The position numbers and the translations under genes were made by a program. Shown here piece by piece: positions 52,843 to 62,420 of a DNA stretch of 64,000 bases. Every line of letters begins with the position of its first letter. Position 1 is the first letter of the stretch. The DNA is from Streptomyces marinisediminis (lineage in GTDB: Bacteria; Actinomycetota; Actinomycetes; Streptomycetales; Streptomycetaceae), in contig NZ_JAPKFL010000004.1 in the NCBI RefSeq assembly GCF_026262575.1, forward strand, positions 211,047 through 275,046, in the 5' to 3' direction. The notes beneath the pieces were generated by a model. The model was not told the origin of the DNA and made no database searches. It was given only the letters and a program-made list of their open reading frames with translations.

Positions 52843-55479
52843 TCAGCCCGTGGCGCGGTAGGTGTCCACGACCTCGGAGAAGTGGGCGTCGATGTCCGCG
52901 CGCCGCTGCTCGGGTCCGCGCACCAGGACCACGTGGTACGTGGAGCCGAGCAGCATCGCCCGGTTGCGCGCCAGCCGCCGCTCGCCGCCGGTCTCCCAGA
53001 CGAACTCGCCCTCGGCCATCGCCGTGTCCCCCACGGTGATCGTCCGCACCCCGCTGACCGTCTTCCAGCCCGTCGACTCGCGGTAGTCCGCCAGCTCCGG
53101 CTCGTCGCCGAGCTGGTACGCGCGGGGGTCCGCACCGTAGCGGTCGGCCCCGTCCCGGCCGGGTACGACGATCAGCTCCAGGCCGTCGCCGCTGTAGCGG
53201 ACCTGCTCCGCGCTCGTCTGACCGCGCGCCCAGCCCTTCGGCACGACGATCTGGAAGCCCGCCGGATCGCGGCGCAGCTCGTAGCCCTCGGGGACGGCGG
53301 GCTCCTCCGCGCCGGGCGCACCGGCCTGCGGCGTCCGGGCGTCCCGGGGCTCCTCCGCCTCGTCCGGCGCGGCGTCCTCCGGGTCCGCGGACTGCTCCGG
53401 CGGCGCGGCGTCATCCCCCTCCGGGGGCGGCGCCGGATCGGCCGGGGCCTCCCCGACGGAGCCGCGGCGGTTGGGGTTCGACGGGTCGGCCGGCGGCATC
53501 ACCAGCACCGCGACGCCCACCGCCGCCACCAGCCCCGCCAGCACCAGGCCGACCAGCAGCGCGCCCAGCCGGCGCGGGCTGCCCGCACGCTGCCGCCCGG
53601 ACCGGCCCGCACCGGCCCGGCGCCGCCGGTCGCCCCGGTGGCGCGGCGGGGCGGCCGCGGCCGGCGGCCGCTCCGGACGCCGACGCCGCCGCACCCGCAC
53701 CAGCTCACCGCGCAGCCGCAGGATCGGCAGCCGGCGCGGGTCGGAGCGGCGCCCCGCGGCGAGCGCGTGCGCCGTCACGACGTTGTGGCCCACGTCCGGC
53801 TCCGGAGCCGAGCGGATGAGCGAGCGCAGCCAACCGCTCAGCTCCTCGAAGTCCGGGCGCTCGGTCGGGTCCTGGCGCAGCAGCGACTCGATCACCGGGC
53901 GCAGCGGCCCGCACTCCTCCGCGAACGCGGGCGGCTCCGCGCACACGAGCTGCACCAGGTCGGCCGTGTTCTCCTCGGGGTAGGGCGCGTGGCCCTGGAC
54001 GGCGCGGAACAGCAGCGCGCCGATGGCCCAGAGGTCGGCGGCCGCGCCCACCGGCGGGGCGAGCCGCCAGTTCTGGTACACCGGCCCCGCCTGCTCCGGC
54101 GCCCAGCGCTCGGTGACCGGGCCGACCATCGTCATCCGGGCCTGCCGGGCGCGCTCGGCGGCCAGCGTGGAGGCCGGGCCCCGGTAGCGGGCCGCCGCGC
54201 CGCCCCCGCCCGCCTCCGGGGCCGTCCAGGCCGCGCGGGCCGGGGCGGCGGACTCGCCGTGGCCCTGCCCGTCGTCGCCCGGGTGACCCCCGTGGCCGGT
54301 GTGGCTACCGGTGCTTTCGGTGCCGTAGCCGTCGTCCTCGACGCCCCGGGGGCGGGCCTCCTCAGGGAAGCCCAGGTGCGCGTACGGATGCGGCTCCAGG
54401 TCCCGCGGGCCCGGGTCGTCACCGTCGTAGGGCGTCGCCGGGACGACGTCGGGGTCGTCGGCGTAGGCGTACTCCGGCGGGGGCGGCGGCAGGTGCGGCC
54501 CGGAGGCGGCCGGGCCGGGCTTGTCCCCGCCCCACGGCCCGTACCGCACGCGGCCCTCGTCGGCGTGCGCACCGGTGTCCGGCGCGTCCTCGACGTAGGA
54601 CTCCGGGTGCGCGGCGGCACGCACGGGGGCCACCTCGTCGGCGTACACCGGGCCCCGGCGGCCGCCGTGCGCGGAGTCGTCGCCGTAGCCGGAGTCGCCC
54701 TCGTACACGGAGTCGCCGCCGTAGCCGGAGTCGCCGCCGTAGCCGGGCTCGCCCTGGTACGCGGGCTCGCGGAAGGGGTCGTCCGGGCGCGGTGCTCCGG
54801 GCTCGCCGGCGCCGCCGGGCGCGGGGGCGTCCGCGAGCGCGGGGGCCGCGGCCTCGGGCGGCCCGTGGCGGCCCGGATCGGCCGGGGCCATCGGACCCTC
54901 GGACGGCAACGGGTCGTAGCCGCACAGGGCTTCCTCGGCGGCGCCGGACGCCAGGCCGGTGAGCAGCGCCCGGCCGTCGTCGCACACGAGGACCGAGCGG
55001 GCGGTGATGTTGCGGTGCGTCCAGCCGTAGGTGTGCACGGCGCTGAGCGCGGCCAGCAGGTCGGCGGCGATCTCGGCGGCCCGGTGCGGCGTCAGCGGGG
55101 ACTCGGCGAGCAGCGCCGTCAGCGGCCGCCCGGCCACGTACTCGCTGACGACCCACAGGCCGTCGTCCTCGACGAACACGTCGAAGACCTGGTCCAACCG
55201 TGGGTGGTCCGGTATCCGGGCGGCGGCCAGCGCGGCCTCCACGGCACGGCGCACCGCCGGGTCGTCCGGCTCCCGCGTCGCACCGGGCGGCCAGCGTGCG
55301 GCGTCCGGCTCGCCCAGCACCTCCGCGTCGACCACCTCCGGCAACGGCACCTGCCGGACCACGACGTCCTGGCCGCTGGCGGTGTCGTAGGCCACGCACT
55401 CGCGCGGCTCGTCCTCCTCCGAGGGCGACTGGGGCAGGCGGTACCGGTCGGCCAGCAGCCGACCCGCGAACTCGTCCAC
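52843..55479 (-). CDS. Membrane pseudokinase, paralogue of the adjacent Ser/Thr kinase
   Basis: 878 aa from GTG 55479 after GGGGAGG. Kinase-like lobes at residues 1-180 and about 440-600, but each catalytic residue is changed: the beta-3 Lys is Arg42 (VVVRQV), HRD is HRN (155-157, with T instead of the following Lys), DFG is TGL (174-176). A long Gly/Tyr/Asp insert with repeats of GYGGDS sits in the activation-loop area. The C-lobe resumes with DLWAIGALLFRAVQGHAPYPEENTADLVQ. After a basic stretch, one membrane helix (LGALLVGLVLAGLVAAVGVAVLVM) leads to an external domain PEGYELRRDPAGFQIVVPKGW related to that of the next kinase. Probably a scaffold or allosteric partner. Confidence 0.8.
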   Translation of the reverse strand: MDEFAGRLLADRYRLPQSPSEEDEPRECVAYDTASGQDVVVRQVPLPEVVDAEVLGEPDAARWPPGATREPDDPAVRRAVEAALAAARIPDHPRLDQVFDVFVEDDGLWVVSEYVAGRPLTALLAESPLTPHRAAEIAADLLAALSAVHTYGWTHRNITARSVLVCDDGRALLTGLASGAAEEALCGYDPLPSEGPMAPADPGRHGPPEAAAPALADAPAPGGAGEPGAPRPDDPFREPAYQGEPGYGGDSGYGGDSVYEGDSGYGDDSAHGGRRGPVYADEVAPVRAAAHPESYVEDAPDTGAHADEGRVRYGPWGGDKPGPAASGPHLPPPPPEYAYADDPDVVPATPYDGDDPGPRDLEPHPYAHLGFPEEARPRGVEDDGYGTESTGSHTGHGGHPGDDGQGHGESAAPARAAWTAPEAGGGGAAARYRGPASTLAAERARQARMTMVGPVTERWAPEQAGPVYQNWRLAPPVGAAADLWAIGALLFRAVQGHAPYPEENTADLVQLVCAEPPAFAEECGPLRPVIESLLRQDPTERPDFEELSGWLRSLIRSAPEPDVGHNVVTAHALAAGRRSDPRRLPILRLRGELVRVRRRRRPERPPAAAAPPRHRGDRRRRAGAGRSGRQRAGSPRRLGALLVGLVLAGLVAAVGVAVLVMPPADPSNPNRRGSVGEAPADPAPPPEGDDAAPPEQSADPEDAAPDEAEEPRDARTPQAGAPGAEEPAVPEGYELRRDPAGFQIVVPKGWARGQTSAEQVRYSGDGLELIVVPGRDGADRYGADPRAYQLGDEPELADYRESTGWKTVSGVRTITVGDTAMAEGEFVWETGGERRLARNRAMLLGSTYHVVLVRGPEQRRADIDAHFSEVVDTYRATG

Positions 55480-55709
55480 GAGGCCTCCCCACACGAGCGC
55501 ATCCGTCAGGGCCGCCCCACCCGCCGGTCTGCGGATGCGCACGGTCCACGACCCTTCACGATACGGGCCAACTGGGCGTCGCGGGGCCCCTCGTGACACT
55601 CGCCTCAGCGTGCGCGGGCGCACAGACCGGCGCACGGCGCACGTCGTTCATGTGCCGTACACCCGCGCGCCAGGCAGTCGTCACCCCGTCAGGGCCGCCT
55701 CCGGCGCGG

Positions 55710-58172
55710 TCAGTCGACCGGCTGGAACGTCTCGTACGCCGTCTCGCGCAGCGTCGTGCACTCCTCGTCGTCCCACGCGTCGGCGGCGCAGGTGACGAGG
55801 ATGGCGTGCCCGCGCCCGGCGTCCACCTGGAAGCCGCGGTTGACCGAGCGCAGCCGCTGGCCGTCGCGGGTGTGCTCGTACGTCCAGTCCGCGACGGTGG
55901 GGTAACCGCGCCACCGCACGGGCTCCATCCCCACCAGCTCGTAGCCGTTGAAGGTTCCCCTGACGGCGCTCTCCAGCGCCTCCCAGGCGTTCAGCGCGCT
56001 GTCCTTCGGACTGCTGGTGTAGTCGACCTGGACGCTGGGAACAGCGCCCAGGTCGGCGGCGTAGACCCCGCCGGACTCCCGGCCCGCCGTCCGCACCCGG
56101 GTCCAGTCGTCGGGCAGGGCCATGGAGAACTTGAACCGCTCGTCCGTCACCGTCTCGTAGCCCTCGGGCAGACCGTCGCCGGACGGCTCGGCGCCGTCCT
56201 CCCCGCCGGCGCCCCCGCCGTCCCCGGCCCCGGGCTCGTCCTCGCCGCCGTCGCCACCGTTGCCGCCGTCGCCACCGTTGCCGCCGTCGCCGCCCCGGGC
56301 GCCGCCCTGTTCGCCCTGGCCGCCGTTCTTCCCCGCGGTGCCCTGCTCGCCGCCCTGCGCGTCGTCCCGGCCGCCGCCGTCCGCGCCACCGTCCTGCTCG
56401 CCGGTGCCCCCGGCCGCCGTCGCGCCGTCGCCCTGGCCGCCGGATTTCCCGCCGTCCCCGCTGTTCAGCGCGAAGGCCAGCACCGCGCCGAGCACCCCGA
56501 CGAGCACCACGACGACCGCCGCGATCACCAGCGTCCGCGGGCGCCGGGCGCCGTCACCGCCCTCACCGCCCTCACCGTCACCGTTCCCGCCGCCGCCCGA
56601 GGCGAACGCGGCCGACGCCGGGCGCTTCCCCGACGTGGCCGACCGGACGCGCGGAGCCGAGGCCGAGGACGACGCCGTCCGCGCCACGCCGCCGGACGCC
56701 GCCGAGGAGGCCGCGCCGGACGACCCCGGCGCGGCACCGGGCATCGCGACCGTCGCCGTGGCGCCCGGAACCGGGTCCTCCGGGGCGTCGAGCACGGCCT
56801 GGAGCAGCACCCGCGCCCCGGCGTCGTCCAGCCGCTCACCCGGGTCCTTGTGCAGCAGGCCGTAGATGACCTCCGCCAGCTCGCCCGCGTTGCGCGGCGG
56901 CTCCAGCACGTCCGTCATGACGGCGGTGAGCGTGGCGATCGCCGACCCCTTGTCGTAGGGCGGATGGCCCTCGACGGCGGCGTACAGCAACCCGCCGAGC
57001 GACCACATGTCGGCGGGCGGGCCCGGGAGCTGACCGCGCGCCCGCTCCGGCGAGATGTAGGACGGCGCGCCGACCAGCATCCCGGTGGAGGTGACCGACG
57101 GGTCCCCCTCCACCTTCGCGATGCCGAAGTCGGTGAGGACGACGCGGCCGGTGTCCTCCTCGATCAGCACGTTCGACGGCTTCACGTCCCGGTGCACGAT
57201 GCCCTCGCGGTGCGCGGCGCGCAGCACGCCGAGCACCGCGAGCCCGATCTCGGCCGCGCGCCGCGGCGTCACGGGGCCGTCCTCCCGGATGACGTCGGCC
57301 AGCGAGCGGCCCTCGACCAGCTCCATCACGATCCAGGGCCGGTCGTCCTCCTCGACGACGTCGAAGACGGTGACGGCGCTGCCGCTGCGGATGCGCGCGA
57401 TCGCCTTCGCCTCGCGCAGCGTGCGGGTGATCAGGCGGCGCTTCTCGTCCTCGTCGATGTCGGAGGGAAAGCGCAGCTCCTTGACGGCGACCGTGCGGCC
57501 CAGCACCTCGTCGCGCGCCCGCCACACGGTGCCCATCCCGCCGCGCCCCTGCACGCCGCCCAGCCGGTAGCGCCCCGCCAGCAGACGCCCCGTCTCCCGC
57601 CCGGCGGCAGCCCCCTTGCGCCCGGCCTCCCGCGCACCCGCCGCGGCGTCCCCCGTCTTCCCGTCGGCCTTCCCCGCGTCACCCCGCGCGTCCCTCGCCC
57701 CGCCGGCCTTCACCTCGTCAGCCGGAGCATTCTTCGCCCCGTCAGCCTTGACCGCGTCAATCCGCGCGTCCTTCGCCCCGTCAGATTCCCCGGCCCCGTC
57801 CCGCGCGGTGTCCGCGCTGCCCGTCTTGCCCGCGTCAGCCCGGGCGGCGTCGGACGCCTTCGACCGCTCCGCGCCGGCGCTCGCGGGGCCGGCGCTCCCC
57901 GGGCTTTTCGCGTCGGTCTTCGCGGAGTCGTTCTTCGCGGCGTCAGCCGTCTCGCGGGGGTCGCTCGGAGCCGGCGCCGCTCCGGAGCGGGCCGAGGGCG
58001 CACCCGGGCCGTCGGCGCGGCCCCCGGGCGCGTCCGCCGCCGCGTCGGCCGGCTTCACGTCGTGCGTCCGCGCCTCCTTGGCGGCGGCATCGGCACTGGC
58101 CTTCGTGTCGCCGTTCTCGCCCATGCTTCCCCTCGCGCTCAGCCGCCCAGCAGTCGCCCCATTCTCACTCAT
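55710..58172 (-). CDS. Receptor-type Ser/Thr protein kinase (PknB-like)
   Basis: 820 aa. Residues 1-185 are a low-complexity Ala/Lys/Asp tail. The kinase domain has YRLGGVQGRGGMGTVWRARDEV, Lys in TVAVKELRFP, HRDVKPSNVLIEEDTGRVVLTDFGIAK (intact HRD and DFG) and GAPSYISPERARGQ. Then a Ser/Ala linker, one membrane helix (TLVIAAVVVVLVGVLGAVLAFAL), a Gly/Asp-rich external spacer and a sensor domain PEGYETVTDERFKFSMALPDDW to FQPVD. ATG 58124 (MGENGDTK) with GAGGGG upstream is an alternative start. It lies directly upstream of the pseudokinase gene on the same strand, so the two are likely co-expressed. Confidence 0.9.
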   Translation of the reverse strand: MSENGATAGRLSARGSMGENGDTKASADAAAKEARTHDVKPADAAADAPGGRADGPGAPSARSGAAPAPSDPRETADAAKNDSAKTDAKSPGSAGPASAGAERSKASDAARADAGKTGSADTARDGAGESDGAKDARIDAVKADGAKNAPADEVKAGGARDARGDAGKADGKTGDAAAGAREAGRKGAAAGRETGRLLAGRYRLGGVQGRGGMGTVWRARDEVLGRTVAVKELRFPSDIDEDEKRRLITRTLREAKAIARIRSGSAVTVFDVVEEDDRPWIVMELVEGRSLADVIREDGPVTPRRAAEIGLAVLGVLRAAHREGIVHRDVKPSNVLIEEDTGRVVLTDFGIAKVEGDPSVTSTGMLVGAPSYISPERARGQLPGPPADMWSLGGLLYAAVEGHPPYDKGSAIATLTAVMTDVLEPPRNAGELAEVIYGLLHKDPGERLDDAGARVLLQAVLDAPEDPVPGATATVAMPGAAPGSSGAASSAASGGVARTASSSASAPRVRSATSGKRPASAAFASGGGGNGDGEGGEGGDGARRPRTLVIAAVVVVLVGVLGAVLAFALNSGDGGKSGGQGDGATAAGGTGEQDGGADGGGRDDAQGGEQGTAGKNGGQGEQGGARGGDGGNGGDGGNGGDGGEDEPGAGDGGGAGGEDGAEPSGDGLPEGYETVTDERFKFSMALPDDWTRVRTAGRESGGVYAADLGAVPSVQVDYTSSPKDSALNAWEALESAVRGTFNGYELVGMEPVRWRGYPTVADWTYEHTRDGQRLRSVNRGFQVDAGRGHAILVTCAADAWDDEECTTLRETAYETFQPVD

Positions 58173-58259
58173 GGCCGAGTCCCTCCCGGCACACCCCCGT
58201 CAGAAGGGCCAAGGCCTCGGTCGCGCGGCGTGGTTGGGCGCTGCGGACGCCCGCCGGGC

Positions 58260-59966
58260 CTACCCGGGAGCCACCTCCGGTGCCCCCAACCGGGCCGCGT
58301 CCGCCGTCTGGTCGTCCGGCTGGAGCTGCGACTCCCGCTCGGCCTGCACCCGTTTGTGGTAGTGCTCCACCTCGCGCTCGACCCGCTCGGTGTCCCACCC
58401 GAGCACCGGGGCCATCAGCTCGGCGCACTCGCGCGCGCTGCGCGTGCCGCGGTCGAACGTCTCGATGGAGATCCGGGTGCGCCGCGTCAGCACGTCGTCC
58501 AGGTGCTGGGCGCCCTCGTGCGAACAGGCGTAGACGATCTCGGCCTTGAGGTAGTCGTCGGCGTACGGCAGCGGCTCGCCCAGCGCGGAGTCCCCGGCGA
58601 CCAGGTCGAGCACCTCCTGCGTCAGCGTGCCGTAGCGGTTGAGCAGGTGCTCGACGCGGGCGACGTGCAGCCCGGTGCGGGCGGCCAGGCGGGCGCGCGC
58701 GTTCCACAGCGCCGGGTAGCCCTCCGCTCCGGCGAGCGGCACGTTCTCCGTGCAGCACTCGGCCACCCGGTGGTCCATCGCGCGTGCGGCCTCGTCCACG
58801 GCGTCCTTCGCCATGACCCGGTACGTCGTGTACTTGCCGCCCGCCACGACGACGAGCCCGGGCACCGGGTGCGCGACGGTGTGCTCGCGCGACAGCTTGC
58901 TCGTCGCGTCCGACTCCCCGGCGAGCAGCGGCCGCAGACCCGCGTACACCCCCTCCACGTCGTCCCGGGTCAGCGGCGTGGAGAGCACCGTGTTGACGTG
59001 CTCCAGCAGGTAGTCGATGTCGGCGCTGGAGGCGGCCGGGTGCGCCTTGTCCAGATCCCACTTGGTGTCCGTGGTGCCGATGATCCAGTGGCGGCCCCAC
59101 GGGATGACGAACAGCACGCTCGTCTCGGTGCGCAGGATCAGCCCCGTGGAGGAGTTCACCCGATCGCGCGGCACGACCAGGTGGATCCCCTTGGACGCGC
59201 GCACGTGGAACTGCCCGCGCTCGGCGATGAGCGCCTGCGTGTCGTCCGTCCACACGCCGGTGGAGTTGATGACCTGCTTGGCCCGCACCTCGAACGTGCC
59301 ACCCTGCTCGACGTCCTGCACCCGCGCGCCCACCACGCGCTCGCCTTCGCGCAGGAAGCCGACGACGCGGGCCCGGTTGGCGGCCAGGGCGCCGTAGGAG
59401 GCCGCCGTGCGCACCAGCGTGGCCGTGTGCCGGGCGTCGTCCACCTGGGCGTCGTAGTACTGGAGCGCGCCCACCAGGGCGTCTTTGCGCAGGCAGGGCG
59501 AGACGCGCAGCGCCTTGCGCCGGCTCAGGTGCCGGTGCACCGGCAGGCCGCGCCCGTGCCCGGAGGAGACCGACATCGCGTCGTACAGTGCCACCCCGCT
59601 GCCCGCGTACCAGCGCTCCCACCCCTTGTGCTGCAAGGGGTAGAGGAACGGCACCGGCTTCACCAGGTGCGGCGCCAGCCGCCCCAGCAGCAGCCCGCGC
59701 TCCTTGAGCGCCTCCCGGACGAGCGCGAAGTCCAGCATCTCCAGGTACCGCAGCCCGCCGTGGATGAGCTTGCTGGAGCGGCTGGAGGTGCCCGAGGCCC
59801 AGTCGCGCGCCTCGACGATCCCGGTGGCCAGCCCGCGCGTGGCCGCGTCCAGCGCCGTCCCGGCGCCGACCACCCCGCCGCCGACCACGAGGACGTCCAG
59901 CTCGCGTTCGGCCATGCGGGCGAGTGCCTCGGCCCGCTCGTCCGGTCCCAGAGTCGCTGTCCTCAC
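58260..59966 (-). CDS. glpD: Aerobic glycerol-3-phosphate dehydrogenase
   Basis: 568 aa from GTG 59966 after GGGAGG. FAD enzyme oxidising glycerol-3-phosphate to dihydroxyacetone phosphate at the membrane. FAD loop LDVLVVGGGVVGAGTALDAATRGL, GTSSRSSKLIHGGLRYLEMLDFALVREAL (family signature), KGIHLVVPRDR, VIPWGRHWIIGTTDTKWD and VAGGKYTTYRVMAKDAVD. The C-terminal helical domain includes LLNRYGTLTQEVLDL. No glpF/glpK partner is in the window. Divergent from the nucleotide-sugar dehydrogenase. Confidence 0.93.
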   Translation of the reverse strand: MRTATLGPDERAEALARMAERELDVLVVGGGVVGAGTALDAATRGLATGIVEARDWASGTSSRSSKLIHGGLRYLEMLDFALVREALKERGLLLGRLAPHLVKPVPFLYPLQHKGWERWYAGSGVALYDAMSVSSGHGRGLPVHRHLSRRKALRVSPCLRKDALVGALQYYDAQVDDARHTATLVRTAASYGALAANRARVVGFLREGERVVGARVQDVEQGGTFEVRAKQVINSTGVWTDDTQALIAERGQFHVRASKGIHLVVPRDRVNSSTGLILRTETSVLFVIPWGRHWIIGTTDTKWDLDKAHPAASSADIDYLLEHVNTVLSTPLTRDDVEGVYAGLRPLLAGESDATSKLSREHTVAHPVPGLVVVAGGKYTTYRVMAKDAVDEAARAMDHRVAECCTENVPLAGAEGYPALWNARARLAARTGLHVARVEHLLNRYGTLTQEVLDLVAGDSALGEPLPYADDYLKAEIVYACSHEGAQHLDDVLTRRTRISIETFDRGTRSARECAELMAPVLGWDTERVEREVEHYHKRVQAERESQLQPDDQTADAARLGAPEVAPG

Positions 59967-60088
59967 CGCTGCCTCCCGTGGTGTCGCACCGCCGCTCGAA
60001 CCCAGGCCGGGCTCTGCCCTCGATGGTTCCCATGATGACGACGCTGACCCGCGCACCGTCCACAGACTCCGCAATCCACCATATCTGT

Positions 60089-60096
60089 CATATATG
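60089..60096. promoter_or_regulatory. AT-rich divergent promoter region with CATATATG palindrome
   Basis: The 189-bp spacer between glpD and the nucleotide-sugar dehydrogenase contains an AT-rich island (about 60075-60105) around the palindrome CATATATG, with ATATCTGTCATATATG as imperfect direct/inverted repeats. Probable promoter or operator of glpD; the regulator is unknown. Confidence 0.3.
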
Positions 60097-60155
60097 CGAT
60101 TAACCTGACCTGGCGGCTCTTAGTGTTAACCGCTCGGGGAAGGGAATCCGCGCCC

Positions 60156-61418
60156 ATGCCAGCAGACCTCGCCGTGCTCGGACTCGGTCACCTCGGCCTC
60201 CCCGCCGTCCAGGCCGCCACGGCGGCGGGCATCGCCACCGTCGGCTTCGACACCGACGAACGGGTGGTCGCCGACCTCGCCGCGGGCCGCCCGCCGCGCG
60301 CCAGCACCCTCACCGCGGCCGACCTGCGCCGCATGACCGCCGCCGGCTTCCGCGCCACCTGCGACCCGGCCCGGCTCAGCCGCGTGCGCACCGCCCTGAT
60401 CTGCGCCCCCACCCCGCTCGGCGAGGACGGCACGCTGGACCTGACCGCCGTGCGCGCCGCCGTCCGCACGCTCGCCCCGCACCTGCGGCCGCGCACGACC
60501 GTCATCATCGAGTCCGCCGTCTACCCGGGGACGACGGAGGAGACGATCCGCGCCCTGCTCGAAGCGGGCTCCGGCTTCCGCGCGGGCCGCGACTTCCACC
60601 TCGCGTGCAGCCCCGCCCGCCTCGACCCGGGCAACCGCGACTTCCGCTACGCCGCCGTGCCCCGCGTCATCGGCGGCCTCACCCCCGCCTGCACCGAGGC
60701 GGCGGCGGCCGTCTACGGGCGGCTGACGGACAAGGTCGTGCGCGCCCGCGGGCTGCGCGAGGCGGAGACGACCCACCTGCTGGAGACCAACTACCGCCAC
60801 GTCAACATCGCCCTGGCCAACGAGATGGCCATCCTCTGCCACGACCTGGGCGTCGACTACTGGGACGTCATCCGGTGCGCGGAGACCAAGCCGTTCGGCT
60901 TCCAGCCCTTCCGCCCCGGACCCGGCGTCGGCGGCCACGCCGTCCCCGTGGACCCCAACTACCTCGCCTACCGCAACCGCACCCTCGGCCACCCGCTGCG
61001 CATGGTGGAGCTGGCGCGCGAGGTGAACGACCGCATGCCGCGCTACGTCACCCAGCGCGCCACGGCACTGCTCAACGAGTACGGCAAGTCCGCGCGCGGC
61101 TCCCGCGTCCTCCTGCTCGGCGTCACCTACAAGCCCGACCTCCCCGACCAGGAGGGCTCCCCCGCCCGCGAGATCGCCACCCGCCTGCTCGAACTCGGCG
61201 CCCAGCTCAGCTACCACGACCCCCACGTCCCCGTCTGGCACGTCGCCGGCCGCCCCGTCCCCCGCGCCGACTCCCTCTACGACACCGCCTCCGCCGCCGA
61301 CCTCACCGTGCTCCTCCAGCCCCACCGCACCTACGACCTCGCCGGCCTCTCCGCGAAGGCCCAACTCCTCCTCGACACCCGCGGCACCACCCCCACCGGC
61401 ACCGCCTACCGCCTGTGA
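60156..61418 (+). CDS. UDP-sugar dehydrogenase-like protein lacking the catalytic Cys
   Basis: 420 aa from ATG 60156 (an earlier GTG at 60123 is possible). UDP-glucose/UDP-ManNAc dehydrogenase fold: LAVLGLGHLGLPAVQAATAAGIATVGFDTD, LICAPTPLGEDGTLDL, VIIESAVYPGTTEE, ETNYRHVNIALANEMAILCHDLGVDYWDVIR, and the C-terminal RVLLLGVTYKPDLPDQEGSPAREIATRLLE. The active-site motif, GGHC(I/V)PVDP in active members, reads GVGGHAVPVDPNYL: Ala (GCC) replaces the Cys that forms the thioester in the second oxidation. It may stop at the aldehyde, use another mechanism or be a binding protein. No glycosyltransferase or polymer gene is adjacent. Confidence 0.8.
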   Translation: MPADLAVLGLGHLGLPAVQAATAAGIATVGFDTDERVVADLAAGRPPRASTLTAADLRRMTAAGFRATCDPARLSRVRTALICAPTPLGEDGTLDLTAVRAAVRTLAPHLRPRTTVIIESAVYPGTTEETIRALLEAGSGFRAGRDFHLACSPARLDPGNRDFRYAAVPRVIGGLTPACTEAAAAVYGRLTDKVVRARGLREAETTHLLETNYRHVNIALANEMAILCHDLGVDYWDVIRCAETKPFGFQPFRPGPGVGGHAVPVDPNYLAYRNRTLGHPLRMVELAREVNDRMPRYVTQRATALLNEYGKSARGSRVLLLGVTYKPDLPDQEGSPAREIATRLLELGAQLSYHDPHVPVWHVAGRPVPRADSLYDTASAADLTVLLQPHRTYDLAGLSAKAQLLLDTRGTTPTGTAYRL

Positions 61419-62072
61419 CCCCCGCCACCCCACCCCGGAGACGACCGCCCCCAGCCACCGACCACGCCCCGCCCTGCCCCGCCCCCGGAGCCGTCCGCTC
61501 CCGACGCTCCCCGCACCGCCCGGCTACACACGCGTGCACACTCGCCCGGCCCACCAAGACCCGTCCGCCAGCACGCCGCACCGCCCTACCGACCGCGGGG
61601 GACCTGTCACCGAAAGGCGACCGGGAACGCCAGGAGGCAGAGCGCAAGACGGCCGGGATCGACTGGCAGGTCAGCGGCACGTCCCCGTCACGCCGACCGG
61701 CGGGCCGACCCACGGCCACACAACCCGCCACTTCGACCGACTCCCCGACCGGCGAGGGCTCCACCACGTCCGCCCTCCTCCACCTCCGCCACCCGACGGC
61801 CACCCCGCTCCCGGAGCGAGACGCCGCCCTCGTCAAATCAAGGACCATCTCAGCCACGTCCCCACCGGCGTCCCCGCAACCGTCTACACCCACGCCCGGC
61901 TCCGGCTCAAAGACCAGGCCATCGCCCCCTCGACCACGGCGACGAGGAGCCTGACGACCCACCCACCTCGGCAGTTGCCCCCTGACGTCGGCGTCACCAT
62001 CGCCGCCAAACACCTGCAGGCCCGGTCAGACCTTCCTCTGTCCGGCCCTCCAGGCTATGCGCGAGCAGAGTG
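61419..62072. other. Decayed region right of the nucleotide-sugar dehydrogenase
   Basis: No intact gene. GC-rich Pro/Thr-codon-like sequence up to about 61830, then an integrase C-terminal remnant (61834-61950). From 62040 the GC content drops. It looks like the scar of an integrated element. No tRNA gene or att repeat was recognised. Confidence 0.5.
61834..61950 (+). pseudogene. Tyrosine-recombinase C-terminal remnant 1
   Basis: The frame QIKDHLSHVPTGVPATVYTHARLRLKDQAI resembles the end of Streptomyces tyrosine integrases (LGH..hTVTATVY.HVRLRL..AI), with the catalytic Tyr in ATVYTHAR. The LGH of the His box is LSH. Nothing of the catalytic Arg-Lys-His core upstream is readable. A second, similar remnant lies 700 bp further on. 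Confidence 0.5.
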
Positions 62073-62420
62073 CTACCCATGTTCCATTCGACTGACCCAT
62101 CGCCGACATACATCAACGGTGATCGGCTCGAACAGTTCAGGAGTCGACACCTCGAAGATGAATTGAGTCACCATCTCAACATCTACTTCGCCGATCTCGA
62201 TACGATCCAGCATGTGAATCGCATCAGCCCATTTCGGCAAATCGAAAAAGTCTAGTTCCCCAGAGATGCACCGCTGTAGAACCTCCACTACGGCATCACG
62301 GCCCAAGCGTACAGGCGGCCCCTCCTGTCGATCGCACTGGTTGGCAGCCTCGATCAGCCCATCCAGCGACGATTCCCAGCGCATCAGACCGGTCAGAGCC
62401 TGGCATGAATCTGGCTCCAT
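62073..62420 (-). CDS. Hypothetical protein, 115 aa, possible immunity protein
   Basis: From ATG 62420 with GAGGG upstream. Acidic, soluble, no signal: MEPDSCQALTGLMRWESSLD, then RDAVVEVLQRCISGELDFFDLPKWADAIHMLDRIEIGE and ending TVDVCRRWVSRMEHG. Composition and lower GC than the chromosome fit the immunity-type genes that lie beside polymorphic toxins, and a toxin/immunity remnant is 900 bp away. I do not recognise the family. A small insertion may have separated it from its own toxin. Confidence 0.6.
   Translation of the reverse strand: MEPDSCQALTGLMRWESSLDGLIEAANQCDRQEGPPVRLGRDAVVEVLQRCISGELDFFDLPKWADAIHMLDRIEIGEVDVEMVTQFIFEVSTPELFEPITVDVCRRWVSRMEHG

Noticed and set aside
54660..54780. Possible CRISPR-like repeats
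   Set aside because: The repeated 15-30 bp units are codon repeats of GYGGDS within the pseudokinase insert; no unique spacers.
55200..60035. 1611-codon plus-strand frame opposite the two kinases and glpD
   Set aside because: Antisense shadow across three well-supported genes.
61419..62072. tRNA gene or att site beside the integrase remnants
   Set aside because: No cloverleaf or duplicated core could be found by eye.
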